Assembly (NCBI RefSeq): GCF_000469155.1
Contig: NZ_AWXE01000004.1
Span: 434,001 to 498,000 of the forward strand
Direction: 5' to 3'
DNA from: Candidatus Micropelagos thuwalensis
Lineage (GTDB): Bacteria; Pseudomonadota; Alphaproteobacteria; RS24
DNA: 64,000 nt
The notes under the pieces are model-generated. The model was not told the DNA's origin. It searched no databases and worked only from the letters and a program-made list of their open reading frames with translations. Below, in pieces: positions 28,430-37,600 of the stretch. A program made the translations under genes and the position numbers. Numbering within the stretch: position 1 is the stretch's first letter; each line of letters begins with the position of its first letter.

Positions 28430-28720
28430 TTAAAACCTGCCGGGCGTGAAAATTTCCCACATTAAATCGCGCAAAAACATCAACCCTAAAATTATAATTA
28501 CTGGCGAGAGATCAAGCCCTCCCAATGGCGGCAAAAATTGCCTGATACGACGATAAACAGGTTCCGTTAAACTGTTAACGGCCTGCGAAAAACTATAAAC
28601 AAACTGATTACGGGTATTTATGACATTAAACGCTATTAGCCATGACATAACAGCGCTCGCAATAATGACATAAATGTAAAGCGTGATAATCGTGTCGATA
28701 AGTTTTAACAGAGCCAGCAT
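28430..28720 (-). CDS. YggT family membrane protein
   Basis: Small inner-membrane protein of 96 residues with two hydrophobic hairpins (about 5-27 and 70-90) and the YggT centre PVYRRIRQFLPPLGGLDLSPVI. Related proteins are linked to cell-division or thylakoid FtsZ positioning (YlmG) and potassium uptake in other organisms; its role here is unproven. Sits directly upstream of folD with no spacing, a common alphaproteobacterial pair. Confidence 0.92.
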   Translation of the reverse strand: MLALLKLIDTIITLYIYVIIASAVMSWLIAFNVINTRNQFVYSFSQAVNSLTEPVYRRIRQFLPPLGGLDLSPVIIILGLMFLRDLMWEIFTPGRF

Positions 28721-28792
28721 TATATTCCCCGTCTGGTATGAGTTAATTTTTTTAGTAACAACTTATATTCAAGCGTAACCTTACACCTTACT

Positions 28793-29566
28793 TTACATAG
28801 CACTAATGCCGCCATCCACCTTCAACTCAGAGCCCGTGACAAATTTCGACTCATCACTAGCAAGATATAGCACAGCATAGGCAACATCGTTAACTTCACC
28901 AATGCGCCCAAGAGGAATTTGACGAATAAGTTTTTCTTTCAGGGACTCCCGGTCAAGACTAGCCGTGAAGGAGTCCAAAATGGGCGTGTCCACAAAACTT
29001 GGATGCACAGAATTACAACGAATATTGTAATTCTTACGGGCGCAATGCAAGGCGACAGATTTGCTCAACATCCAAACACCTGCTTTAGCAGAATTATACG
29101 CCGCCATATTGTGACCAGCAATCAGACCCGCAATGGACGATATATTCACAATAGAGCTGGGCGCATCCTCCCGCATGTAGGGGAGGGCGTACTTACAGCC
29201 AAAAAACACAGAGTCGAGATCAACCTTATGCACTTTTTCCCAAAGTTCGAAACTCGTACCCTCAATCGTGCCGCCATCCCCAATGCCAGCATTATTAACT
29301 AGAATACTCATTCCGCCCATTGCTTCAGCACCCTCCTCAAGTGTTGTCTGCCATTCAGACTCACTGGTAACATCATGCGCAAACGCAAAGGCCGTCCCAT
29401 CACCATTGCTTTCATTAATCGCATCACGTGTCGCTTGCGCACTGTCCAGATTAATATCCGTTACGCAAACTTTAGCACCCTCAGAGGCTAGCATTTCAGA
29501 AATAGCGCGTCCAAGACCCGAACCCGCGCCTGTCACGAAAGCTTTTTTTCCTTCAACTCTTCCCAT
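28793..29566 (-). CDS. Short-chain dehydrogenase/reductase
   Basis: Classical SDR of 257 residues. The cofactor loop is VTGAGSGLGRAI (12-23), the structural motif NNAGIG, the catalytic Ser in NISSIAG, Tyr/Lys in AAYNSAKAG, and the C-terminal VDGG. Asp37 in VTDIN favours NAD over NADP. It resembles cyclopentanol or hydroxysteroid dehydrogenases, but the substrate cannot be told. A purine-rich GAGAGA site precedes the ATG. Neighbours give no pathway clue. Confidence 0.9.
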   Translation of the reverse strand: MGRVEGKKAFVTGAGSGLGRAISEMLASEGAKVCVTDINLDSAQATRDAINESNGDGTAFAFAHDVTSESEWQTTLEEGAEAMGGMSILVNNAGIGDGGTIEGTSFELWEKVHKVDLDSVFFGCKYALPYMREDAPSSIVNISSIAGLIAGHNMAAYNSAKAGVWMLSKSVALHCARKNYNIRCNSVHPSFVDTPILDSFTASLDRESLKEKLIRQIPLGRIGEVNDVAYAVLYLASDESKFVTGSELKVDGGISAM

Positions 29567-29629
29567 AATTTATCTCTCTTTTAACAGCCGGAAGACCAGC
29601 AATAAAAATCATGTTTATCAGAAATGAGC

Positions 29630-30361
29630 TCAGGTACGAAGCTTCTTTAAGAAAACACCTAACCGGTTTTGAGCAATATAATCCCTGATTCCGAAAGGCA
29701 AATAAAGCAAACAGAAAACAAAGATGACCAGCGGCACAATCGGCACCAAATGGAATGGCGGCTCGGGGAAGAATGTCATAAGATTTAGTCCCTGCGGTTT
29801 TGCTGTCAGATACCAGAAATTTGCATTTTCTCCCAAAAACAGATTTATCGGATAAAGAATAAGTGCCGCACAAACCGTAATCCCAATCGTTGTAAGAATA
29901 TCTCTGGCGACTGGACGCTCATGCAAGGCGATAAGCGCATAGAATACACCCAACAAAATTAGACCATGACTAACAAAAAACGGAACATAAGTAATGTGGG
30001 GGTAAAAATATTGCAAATCAGGCTGAAAAATAGCCATTGTCGCGCCGCCAATACCCCAGAAATAACCAATCACAAAATAAATCCGCTGACGCGAAACAAG
30101 GTAGACCGCAATCGCAATTGAAGACAAATCGCACATGTGTAACGGCAAGGCCTGTTGCCAAGGATACCCAAAAGAGGGCGTATCGATGGTCTGTCTCATC
30201 ATATGATAGACAATGACAACTGCAATCGAAACACCAGCTGTATAGCGTGTCTCTTCTCTACGGCCGCGAAACGTAAGCGGAATGAAAAATGCCAGCCCCA
30301 AAGTAATGGCGATTGTCAGCAGGTGCATAGGCGTAAATATTTCAAAAGGGGTAAAGGTCAT
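29630..30361 (-). CDS. YwaF/TIGR02206 family membrane protein
   Basis: Integral membrane protein (243 residues) with about seven hydrophobic segments. The family signature LPLHMCDLSSIAIAVYLV is at ~70-87 and HGLILLGVFYAL around 131. Function is unknown; members are annotated as TIGR02206 or YwaF. Not obviously co-transcribed with the neighbouring genes (63 and 93 bases away). Confidence 0.85.
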   Translation of the reverse strand: MTFTPFEIFTPMHLLTIAITLGLAFFIPLTFRGRREETRYTAGVSIAVVIVYHMMRQTIDTPSFGYPWQQALPLHMCDLSSIAIAVYLVSRQRIYFVIGYFWGIGGATMAIFQPDLQYFYPHITYVPFFVSHGLILLGVFYALIALHERPVARDILTTIGITVCAALILYPINLFLGENANFWYLTAKPQGLNLMTFFPEPPFHLVPIVPLVIFVFCLLYLPFGIRDYIAQNRLGVFLKKLRT

Positions 30362-30454
30362 TTAATCAACTACAAACAATCTAACTATCTTAAAAACTTA
30401 GGACTAATATAACAGCGATAATATTCATCTCATAATGACCCAAAAATTCATTGC

Positions 30455-30910
30455 CTAGGTGATTTGAGAAAAACTGAAAACCTCATCAGGCGTCACATCA
30501 TCCATGCTCGGTTTCCAAAGCGCCTGATTGGCAAGATGCGTGTCAAAAAACTCAATCAGCTTGGTAATTTTTCCATCCCGGACTGTTGCAATATGCGCGT
30601 AAACTTGATTGTAACTTTTGCCACTCGACGCAATGCCTTCATTCTGAGCAATGGCAACAACCTTGTCGCCTTCCGCACACATGATTTCGACATTTTTGCA
30701 AAAAACAATGTCTTCGGGGTTCACACAACCGAAAACTGTCCCGATAATATCCGCCATAAATCTTGATTTGCCGATATATCGACCCGTCAAAACCCCACCC
30801 GCATTCGGAACAATAAGTTCAAAGTTTTCATCCACCAGCATTTCAAGGCCAGCCGCATCGCCACCAGAAATACAACCGTAAAACGATTTTACTATATCTC
30901 GATTATCCAT
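30455..30910 (-). CDS. NTF2/SnoaL-like protein
   Basis: Cytosolic cone-fold protein of 151 residues. It has the opening VKSFYGCISGGDAAGLEMLVDENFE minus ends, the conserved DGKITKLIEFFDT strand pair, and a TGRYIGKSRFMADI helix. This is the SnoaL-like/ketosteroid-isomerase-like pattern, which includes isomerases, hydrolases and non-enzymatic binders; a specific activity cannot be assigned. Divergent from the hotdog thioesterase gene with a 163-base AT-rich gap. Confidence 0.8.
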   Translation of the reverse strand: MDNRDIVKSFYGCISGGDAAGLEMLVDENFELIVPNAGGVLTGRYIGKSRFMADIIGTVFGCVNPEDIVFCKNVEIMCAEGDKVVAIAQNEGIASSGKSYNQVYAHIATVRDGKITKLIEFFDTHLANQALWKPSMDDVTPDEVFSFSQIT

Positions 30911-31073
30911 AGCTTTCCCCCAATCTTCACTACACCGCCGCCCTAAGCAAAAGTGAACTACCTAAAAACATAGGAAATATATTTATATTATTGCCATCAA
31001 TTAATCGCTATCTATTGATAGTGTCCCATCTATTATTTATGTAATTCATGTGTCACAGGTTTTGGAGACCATC

Positions 31074-31511
31074 ATGCAAGAACAACATTTCAAAAAACTT
31101 GAGAACATGTATCACGCCGCACCCTTTCAGGAGTTAATTAAATCAAAACTGAAAATCTCCGAAGGTAAAGCAGAATTGGAAATGGAAATCGACCCGATAC
31201 TGCATCATGCCGCAGATGCCATTCATGGCTTTGTGTATTTTAAGATGATGGATGATGTTGCCATTTTTGCCGCCAATTCCTTAGAAGAAGAATTTTTTCT
31301 TCTGACCTCAAGTTTCAATCTGTATTTTTTACGGCCAGTTCAGTCAGGAAAAATAAGAGGCGTTGGTAAAGTCGTCAGTAGAACTAAAACTCAATATATT
31401 GCCGAGGCTGTTATCTATAATGATGAAAATAAAGAAATCGGGCGCGGTAGTGGTACTTTTGCCATGAGTCGAAAACCTTTCGCCGACGTGCCGGGTTACA
31501 AGTTAGACTAA
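31074..31511 (+). CDS. PaaI-type hotdog-fold thioesterase
   Basis: Probable acyl-CoA thioesterase of 145 residues. The hotdog helix and active loop are seen as HHAADAIHGFVYFKMMDDVAIFAAN, with the typical HGG reduced to HG-F; the rest of the fold (SFNLYFLRPVQSGKIRGVGKVV, then AEAVIYNDENKEIGRGSGTF) is standard. The ATG at 31074 is preferred because TGGAG is seven bases upstream; the frame is open to an earlier ATG-less stretch at 31050. Confidence 0.85.
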   Translation: MQEQHFKKLENMYHAAPFQELIKSKLKISEGKAELEMEIDPILHHAADAIHGFVYFKMMDDVAIFAANSLEEEFFLLTSSFNLYFLRPVQSGKIRGVGKVVSRTKTQYIAEAVIYNDENKEIGRGSGTFAMSRKPFADVPGYKLD

Positions 31512-31694
31512 GGCAATAAAAAAAGCCCCGCCATAAAGACGAGGCCAGTGTGTACAAAAGTACATTCCTTTAGGGAGGGTATTAATAATAACGACACTCG
31601 TTCAAATTGTTTAATCAATAACTGCAATTTATCTATCTATATAGGCAAAAATCTCGTGCCTAATTATAGATACGCATACGTACATAATTTTTGA
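31512..31694 (-). ncRNA. Possible small RNA or 3' leader: CCCUCCC patch, hairpin and terminator
   Basis: Downstream of the tRNA-like gene the minus strand reads: AT-rich DNA, then ACCCTCCCTAAAGG (about 31567-31580), a UUUU-loop hairpin TGTAC/GTACA (31551-31564), and a strong rho-independent terminator. The CCCUCCC patch could pair with ribosome-binding sites, like the loops at 37538-37592. I find no convincing promoter and it may simply be the 3' end of the heme-operon transcript. Confidence 0.3.
31518..31545 (-). terminator. Rho-independent terminator for the hem operon/tRNA
   Basis: On the minus strand GCCTCG (31545-31540), nine-base loop, CGGGGC (31530-31525) form a six-pair stem with one G-U, followed by seven T. 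The T run is only on the minus strand, so it ends transcripts from the heme operon side, not the hotdog gene. Confidence 0.8.
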
Positions 31695-31769
<75 letters not shown>

Positions 31770-31856
31770 GTGTTACCACAAATACCCTACCGAGAATTTA
31801 TTTGTCCTGCAGACAGGCTTGGTTTCTAAAAATTTTCTTAATGTTTTGAGATGCGC

Positions 31857-33236
31857 TTATCCTATAAGCGCTGTCCCTGTAGAAGCCGATGACATCATCT
31901 GCCCCGGATAGCCCCATTTAAAGGCATCAATCTGGCCCGTTTCGGGACACACAGCCTGCCATGATGTCGCTTCCCCCGTCGGGCCAATCCAACAAGCGTC
32001 GGGCCCAGCCGTTAGGGCGCGGTCCATCCACTCACGGGCAAGCCCCGCATCCTCATTCTCGCCAATTTCAAGGTCAGCCATCAATCGGCATACGCGCCGC
32101 GTTGGTGTTTCGGCTTCTTCACGCAAAGCAACACGCGCCATGCTCCAGCGCCGCGCCTTGATTGCCGCGCCGGCGAGCGCGATACGACTTTCATAATGTG
32201 TGCGGTTTTTCGAAGTGAGTTTTTGAACCAGCTTCAGACTTTGCAAAGCAGACTTACCGGGTTGTAATGCGAGATAAGCGGGCACCAAATCTGGGTGTGG
32301 GTTTCTCTTCCAAAGCTGTTCAATACGTTTAATAATTTTATGTGCCGCGCTACCACTCATATTTGCCGAGGCAAGCTGAGATGCCAGAACAAGCGCTGGG
32401 ATAAAATCTGGAGCGAGAATAATTGCACGTTGGACAAGTTTTAACCCCTGCGCCCGTATCTTGGCGTTTTCATTTTCCGTTAATTGCAAAGCGAGGGCCT
32501 GCCCCTCAGCAACCAACAAAACCGCCCGCAATCGCTTGGCGTCAGACTTTTCAATGCCGCCACGCGCAACAAGCCGGTCAACAAGTTTTAACGCCTCCTG
32601 CCAATTACCCTCACCCGCCTCTATTTGAAAAAGCCCACGCAGCGCCCAGACGGGTTTATTTTTGGTGCCGGATGCGGCGAGCGTGTGTTCCAGATGCTCA
32701 CGTGCCTCATCTTTTTTTCCTTCCGCCAATGCCATAGAAAATAGACCACGATAGCCAAGTTCCTTTGGATTGTTTTGCTTACTTGTCGGAGCAGGCAAAG
32801 CAATCAATGCTTTATATTTTTCTTCTGCTAAACGATGATTACTGTCCATTCGCGCCGCCTGAGCCGCGAGCAATAAAGGTAAGCCATTATCGGGTAAATT
32901 GTTTTGTGCCTCTAGCGCAGCTCTATTTGCCTCAGCGACATTACCCTCAGCCAAAGACATGAGACTACCTGCCATTGCCGCCTCACCACGTGCCTTTTTT
33001 TGCTTGCGGCGCGTGGCTTTGAACCTTTCCGGCCAGTTAATAAGCCAGGCATAACCGCGCCACAAAACCAGAAGGATAAAAAAGATCACAAGCGTTACCC
33101 CGATACCGGTAGCAACACTTGTACGCAATTCGTATCCCGGCCAGCGCAACACCAGATCACCCGGGCGATCACCAAGCCAAATAGCCACAACACCAATAAG
33201 TGTCAGGAGAATTATGTTGAACAAAGGCCGTCTCAT
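31857..33236 (-). CDS. hemY: HemY-family membrane protein with TPR repeats
   Basis: Inner-membrane protein of 459 residues with two N-terminal transmembrane helices (about 6-22 and 42-60) in a HemY_N domain (GDRPGDLVLRWPGYELRTS), followed by TPR-like helical repeats up to ~430. The proteobacterial HemY accompanies heme-synthesis genes, but is not the protoporphyrinogen oxidase of the same name in Bacillus. Its start overlaps the Mic60-like gene by four bases. Last protein gene of the hemC-hemD-mic60-hemY operon. Confidence 0.9.
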   Translation of the reverse strand: MRRPLFNIILLTLIGVVAIWLGDRPGDLVLRWPGYELRTSVATGIGVTLVIFFILLVLWRGYAWLINWPERFKATRRKQKKARGEAAMAGSLMSLAEGNVAEANRAALEAQNNLPDNGLPLLLAAQAARMDSNHRLAEEKYKALIALPAPTSKQNNPKELGYRGLFSMALAEGKKDEAREHLEHTLAASGTKNKPVWALRGLFQIEAGEGNWQEALKLVDRLVARGGIEKSDAKRLRAVLLVAEGQALALQLTENENAKIRAQGLKLVQRAIILAPDFIPALVLASQLASANMSGSAAHKIIKRIEQLWKRNPHPDLVPAYLALQPGKSALQSLKLVQKLTSKNRTHYESRIALAGAAIKARRWSMARVALREEAETPTRRVCRLMADLEIGENEDAGLAREWMDRALTAGPDACWIGPTGEATSWQAVCPETGQIDAFKWGYPGQMMSSASTGTALIG

Positions 33237-34459
33237 TCCACTTGCTCCTTACCCTTCGAGGGAGATTCAAGTTCGCTCAATACAACCAGCAAGCGACGGC
33301 TTTCCACATACCCCTGTAGATCTTCCATCCATGCCTTCAAGTCAGATTGCATGTCGGCCGGTAATTGACGACTAAGCTTAAGTGCCTCCGCGGGCTGTTC
33401 ATTAAGCAAAGCCTGTTCAATTTGCGCCAGATAAGATGCAGAGCCAGCAGCAGCATTAACTTCCTGAATGTCAGAATAATCTGTCCGTCTAATACGAATC
33501 CATTCTCCCAATCCATCCATCAAACGATCAAGCCAGCGTTGGGCCCAGCCCTCTGTCGTCTCATCACCATTTTTGTCGGATGGCGCGAGACGCAAAAGGC
33601 CGGAGATACGATCTTGAAATGTTTCTGTCAGGCGTTCCAGCGATTGAATGCCCTCACGCGCATATGGTCGAACCCAGTCAAGCGAGGCGTTCAATTGCCC
33701 TTCAGCTTCGATAGCTTTTAACTCTTTTTCAAACGGGCCACCCCCGATAATTGCTTGTGCCAATCGTTCTGCGGGTTTTTGAGATCCTCCAGCAGAAAAG
33801 GCTTGCGGTAAAACAGATAATCTTTTCTCTCTCAGCGCCTCAACGGAACGCGATAAGGTTTCAAGTTTTTTGGCGTCACTCAAAAGTAGGGATCTATTTT
33901 CATCACTACGCTCTTGCAATGCCGAGATTAGCGCGTCCAGTCCCGCCAACCGTGTCTCAAGATTTTCTGTATCTTCAAGGCCTGTCAGCTTTTCATTAAA
34001 TTCAGAGAACAGGGTCAAAGCTGCTTCGTTGCGGGCTTTAATCTGATTGATTTCGTCTTGCAGAGATTTCAATTCATCTGCTTTGGATTGAAGATTATTC
34101 TCCAGCGCTTCAAGTTGCGTTTTATTTTGAGGGTTAAACACCCCTATCTGAAACAAGACACCAAATGTCATCCCCAGCGAAAGGGCTGATGTAACGATAA
34201 TCAGCAAAAGCGTTGAAACAAGACGCCGCATTATATTTTTTCGAGGTGTATGTGTCGTCATATCAATAAAAGGGGGAACACTGCCAGATGTAGCTGATGA
34301 GGTTTTAGCCTCATCTTTTTCGGGTTCGATAATTTCGGCTTCCACATCATTGTTACGCGCCCCTGATGAGGTGTTTCCTTGACCGGGAACAGATCTGGAT
34401 CTCGGGGTTTTCCCACGAGTTTTGATTTGCGTTTTACGTGTTGGTTTTCTGGCAGCCAT
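33233..34459 (-). CDS. Mitofilin/Mic60-like inner-membrane protein (COG4223)
   Basis: Single-pass membrane protein of 408 residues: a basic and Pro/Ser-rich cytosolic N-terminus, a transmembrane segment at about 80-102 (LVSTLLLIIVTSALSLGMTF), then a long coiled coil (~112-230) and a C-terminal helical domain with a mitofilin-like signature. Alphaproteobacterial Mic60 homologues are known to lie beside heme genes and to shape intracytoplasmic membranes. The ATG at 34459 (MAARKPTRK) is preferred to the open frame extending to 34525. Sits between hemD and hemY. Confidence 0.8.
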   Translation of the reverse strand: MAARKPTRKTQIKTRGKTPRSRSVPGQGNTSSGARNNDVEAEIIEPEKDEAKTSSATSGSVPPFIDMTTHTPRKNIMRRLVSTLLLIIVTSALSLGMTFGVLFQIGVFNPQNKTQLEALENNLQSKADELKSLQDEINQIKARNEAALTLFSEFNEKLTGLEDTENLETRLAGLDALISALQERSDENRSLLLSDAKKLETLSRSVEALREKRLSVLPQAFSAGGSQKPAERLAQAIIGGGPFEKELKAIEAEGQLNASLDWVRPYAREGIQSLERLTETFQDRISGLLRLAPSDKNGDETTEGWAQRWLDRLMDGLGEWIRIRRTDYSDIQEVNAAAGSASYLAQIEQALLNEQPAEALKLSRQLPADMQSDLKAWMEDLQGYVESRRLLVVLSELESPSKGKEQVE

Positions 34460-34570
34460 ATATTGCTCAAATTGCGAATCACAACAACTTATCCACATGA
34501 TGCCTTTTGCATCAGTGTGTTGCAACGTTCTAAAATAATTCCCTAAATAATGAAAAAAATTTCAGTAATT

Positions 34571-35290
34571 CTAAGCCAGCAGCGCCAACATACTTTCCTC
34601 GGTTGTGGTTGCAGCAACTTTTATGTTCGCAACCCCTGCTTGCCTCAAAATTTTAGCAACTGCTTCCGATAAACAATAGGCTGTCATCGAAAGTTTGATG
34701 CCGGCCAGCGTCGTAAGGGCAACAAAATGCTTGGCAGTTCTGGAGGAATAAAACATGACAGCATCTATCTCACCCGAAATTAACTGTGTTGCGATATTAT
34801 CCGGAAAGGCGGGAATTGTGTCAGCGCGATAAAGCACCACTGAGGCAGCGTCATAACCCGCATCACAAAGTTGTTCGACAAGATTTCCGGTTTGATCGCG
34901 TCCAGAAATATGAACCAGCGCACCTGATATGTGAGGTGTGTTCGTTCCCTTGATCATCTCAACAAGACTCCGGACATCCCCCCCCGCTTCTGAGACAGTT
35001 TGAAAACCTGCCGCTTTACAGGCATCCGCCGTTGCAGGTCCAACAGCAAAAACGGGGCGCTCAGAGTTTTGCGTTAAACCATGATGAGAGGCCGCCCGCA
35101 CCCCATTCGCACTTGTAAAAAGGTAGGCCTGCGCTGCATCGAGAATCTGTGATGTTTGGGAGTCCACTTCTTCGACAGGCAAGATATTTATATCCAGCAT
35201 CGGACAAGCAGAAACGGTGAAGCCCTGCTCAATGAGTTTGTTTTTTAATGCCGGAATATCATCTTTGGGGCGCGTTAATAGTATATGCAT
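34571..35290 (-). CDS. hemD: Uroporphyrinogen-III synthase
   Basis: Closes and inverts ring D of hydroxymethylbilane to make uroporphyrinogen III. 240 residues from the ATG at 35290 (MHILLTRPKDDI), with the two-lobed pattern: FTSANGVRA in lobe one, AVGPATADACKAAGF linking, and MFYSSRTAKHF plus CLSEAVAKILRQAG in lobe two. The sequence is poorly conserved in general, but operon position after hemC confirms it. The frame is open to a GTG at 35329 overlapping hemC; the ATG fits the family start better. Confidence 0.93.
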   Translation of the reverse strand: MHILLTRPKDDIPALKNKLIEQGFTVSACPMLDINILPVEEVDSQTSQILDAAQAYLFTSANGVRAASHHGLTQNSERPVFAVGPATADACKAAGFQTVSEAGGDVRSLVEMIKGTNTPHISGALVHISGRDQTGNLVEQLCDAGYDAASVVLYRADTIPAFPDNIATQLISGEIDAVMFYSSRTAKHFVALTTLAGIKLSMTAYCLSEAVAKILRQAGVANIKVAATTTEESMLALLA

Positions 35291-35309
35291 GCATCTCAGA
35301 GCGTATGCT

Positions 35310-36281
35310 CTATCCCCCCAACTTATCACTGACTGGTATCAGTTCAGGATGGTTATCCCGAATATCCTGCGCGATACGCTGACCCAAAGCGGCAGCATCA
35401 TTCACAGAGCCGGTAATCTCTGCATCGGCACAAATCTGACCATCTACAGATAATAACCGTCCGGTAAGTGTCAGCCTGTCTTCCGTGACGTCGGCATAGG
35501 CCGCAATCGGCGTTTTACAGGAGCCGTCCAATCGCGCCATAAATTCACGTTCCGCGGTGATTTGCGCTTGGGTGATGGCACAATTTAAAGGTTTAAGCAG
35601 CTCTATCAGTTCTGCATCATCTTTACGGGTCTGTAAGGCTAGCGCTCCCTGCCCAGGTGCAGGCAGCATTTGATCTATCGGCATAATTTTATCGACACGC
35701 TCACTCAGTCCCAGTCTTTTTAATCCGGCCATGGCAAGTAAAGTCGCTGCGATGGCATCAGTGTTCTCATTACTCTGTGTCAATCGGCTGATACGCGTAC
35801 CCACATTGCCCCGCAGTAAGCCAATGTCCAAATCGGGGTTTAGACGCAACGACTGTGCCTGACGCCTTAAAGAAGCGGTGCCGAATTTGGTCTGCGGCGG
35901 CAAATCCTCAAGGTTCTTTATTCCTTTAAGTGCCGGTGCCAGAATGAGCGCATCGCGTGCATCTTCTCGTGGCGGAATAGCTGCGACACACAATCCGTCA
36001 GGGTCTTGCGTCGGCAAATCCTTAAGTGAGTGGACCGCAAAATCAAGATCGCCTGAAAGCAATTTGTTCTCTAGCTCCTGCGTAAACAAACCCTTGCCGC
36101 CCACTTTAGAGAGTGCCTGATCTAATAGAATATCGCCTTTAGTATCAATGGGAATAAGGTGAATACGCGACTCAGACCAGCCATGCGCCGCACAAAGTGA
36201 ACGGGCAATTTCTTGACTTTGCGCCATTGCGAGGGGCGATTTACGCGTACCAAGATGAAAAATTCGGCTCAAAAAAGCCAC
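35310..36281 (-). CDS. hemC: Porphobilinogen deaminase (hydroxymethylbilane synthase)
   Basis: Polymerises four porphobilinogens on a dipyrromethane cofactor. The cofactor cysteine is C255 in GSCKTPIAAYA; substrate contacts include SLKDLPT and TASLRRQAQ. Length is 323 residues (family ~310). No ATG start exists: the frame opens with GTG at 36281, but a TTG at 36272 (three codons on) lies 5-6 bases after GAGGTGG and is the likelier initiation codon. First gene of the heme operon, divergent from tsaD by 147 bases. Confidence 0.96.
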   Translation of the reverse strand: MAFLSRIFHLGTRKSPLAMAQSQEIARSLCAAHGWSESRIHLIPIDTKGDILLDQALSKVGGKGLFTQELENKLLSGDLDFAVHSLKDLPTQDPDGLCVAAIPPREDARDALILAPALKGIKNLEDLPPQTKFGTASLRRQAQSLRLNPDLDIGLLRGNVGTRISRLTQSNENTDAIAATLLAMAGLKRLGLSERVDKIMPIDQMLPAPGQGALALQTRKDDAELIELLKPLNCAITQAQITAEREFMARLDGSCKTPIAAYADVTEDRLTLTGRLLSVDGQICADAEITGSVNDAAALGQRIAQDIRDNHPELIPVSDKLGG

Positions 36282-36428
36282 CTCACTGGCAAAAATTGAT
36301 ATAAGGAAGACAATTCATTCTGTCTGGTTTACAGTTCTTACCAGTTTAGGACAAGTGGACTTTAGAACAAGTAGAAAGCTTATGCGCCAACAGGCTAACC
36401 CGCACTCAATATCATCTGGAATTTCACA

Positions 36429-37502
36429 ATGACATTGACCGTTCTCGGTATTGAAACAAGTTGCGATGAAACAGCGGCTGCAGTTATTCGGCTTGACCCT
36501 GAAAAACCCGATGGCCCCGGTGAAATTCTATCTAATTGCGTGCATAGCCAGATAGATGCTCACGCACCTTATGGTGGGGTTGTCCCCGAAATCGCAGCAC
36601 GCAGACATGTCAGCATTATTGACGGGCTTGTTGAGCAAGCTGTTGCCGACGCCGATATAAACCTTACAGAGCTTGACGGTATCGCCGCCACAGCCGGACC
36701 AGGATTGGTCGGCGGCGTCATGGTAGGGTTAATGACCGGCAAAATGCTTGCCCTGTCTCTTGATAAGCCTTTTATCGGTGTGAATCATCTTGAGGGACAT
36801 GCCCTTACGGTGAGATTATGCGCGCCTTTGGCGTTTCCTTATTTGTTATTGCTGGTATCCGGCGGGCACTGTCAACTCATAGCCGTTAAGGATCACGGAC
36901 TTTACGAAACCTACGGCTCAACTTTAGACGACGCGGCCGGAGAAGCTTTTGATAAAGCCGCAAAATTAATGGGATTAGGTTATCCCGGTGGACCTGCAAT
37001 AGAAAAACTGGCGCAAAAGGGTGATGCAACCGTTTTTGACTTACCGCGCCCACTTACAGGCGACGGCGGGTGTGACTTTTCTTTTTCAGGTCTCAAAACG
37101 GCCTTGCGAGTGCGCGCCACACAAATGCAACCCGTCAGTGAAACTGATTTGGCGAATTTGGCAGCAAGCCTTCAACAAGCTATTACGGATTGTCTGGTCG
37201 AGCGCAGTCACAATGCCATGCGTCGGTTTTCACAAGACCGGTCAGCACAAGCAGGTGATAACGCTCATTTGAAATTTGTTGTCGCTGGCGGCGTAGCAGC
37301 CAATACGCATATTAAGACGGCCCTGGAGCAAATGTGTGACAAAGAAAATTTCTCGTTTCATGTCGCCCCGCCCCACCTTTGCACGGATAATGCTGCCATG
37401 ATTGCATGGGCGGGCGCAGAGAGGCTGCGTATCGGCAAACTTAGTATGCTGAATATGGCAGCACGCCCGCGATGGCCGTTAATGGAACTTAACAGGCTAT
37501 AA
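36429..37502 (+). CDS. tsaD: tRNA N6-adenosine threonylcarbamoyltransferase TsaD
   Basis: Transfers threonylcarbamoyl to A37 of ANN-decoding tRNAs, giving t6A, which is also the substrate of the MtaB encoded at 6394-7677. Metal ligands H120 and H124 (VNHLEGHAL), the PGPGLVGG nucleotide loop (~88-96 region TAGPGLVGG) and the late [11 protein letters not shown] are all present. 357 residues, starting [11 protein letters not shown] at residue 8. Followed by a strong bidirectional terminator 22 bases downstream. Its gpsA partner gene follows after the small-protein locus and a tetR. Confidence 0.97.
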   Translation: MTLTVLGIETSCDETAAAVIRLDPEKPDGPGEILSNCVHSQIDAHAPYGGVVPEIAARRHVSIIDGLVEQAVADADINLTELDGIAATAGPGLVGGVMVGLMTGKMLALSLDKPFIGVNHLEGHALTVRLCAPLAFPYLLLLVSGGHCQLIAVKDHGLYETYGSTLDDAAGEAFDKAAKLMGLGYPGGPAIEKLAQKGDATVFDLPRPLTGDGGCDFSFSGLKTALRVRATQMQPVSETDLANLAASLQQAITDCLVERSHNAMRRFSQDRSAQAGDNAHLKFVVAGGVAANTHIKTALEQMCDKENFSFHVAPPHLCTDNAAMIAWAGAERLRIGKLSMLNMAARPRWPLMELNRL

Positions 37503-37516
37503 TCAATAGGAAATTC

Positions 37517-37600
37517 CCTCAAAAAAAACGCTGACGGGGGAGGGAACCGTCAGCGTTTTAAGCCTTTTCAGGCGATTGCGAGGGGAGGGAATCTCGCAAA
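37517..37600 (-). ncRNA. Tandem anti-Shine-Dalgarno hairpins (CcsR/cuckoo-like sRNA candidate)
   Basis: The minus-strand RNA directly after the small gene's stop forms three elements. Hairpin 1: TTGCGAG/CTCGCAA (37593-37599 with 37576-37582), seven pairs. Mini-hairpin GCCT-GAAA-AGGC (37562-37573). Hairpin 2: thirteen perfect pairs AAAACGCTGACGG/CCGTCAGCGTTTT (37547-37559 with 37525-37537) ending in a run of eight T. The loops of hairpins 1 and 2 share UUCCCUCCC, complementary to GGGAGGG-type ribosome-binding sites. In Rhodobacter, CcsR1-4 RNAs with CCUCCUCCC loops are processed from the mRNA of a small protein gene in the same arrangement. Whether it is processed here is untested. Confidence 0.6.
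37525..37559. terminator. Strong bidirectional terminator after tsaD and the small-protein gene
   Basis: Thirteen-pair perfect stem with a nine-base loop. On the minus strand it runs into eight consecutive T (37521-37528 complement); on the plus strand into four T, 22 bases after the tsaD stop. It is also hairpin 2 of the candidate sRNA. Confidence 0.92.

Noticed and set aside
31512-31571. Twenty-codon ORF on the minus strand (starting MYFCTHWPRLY) over the terminator
   Set aside because: AAAGG directly touches its ATG leaving no spacing, and its codons are the hairpin and terminator stem.
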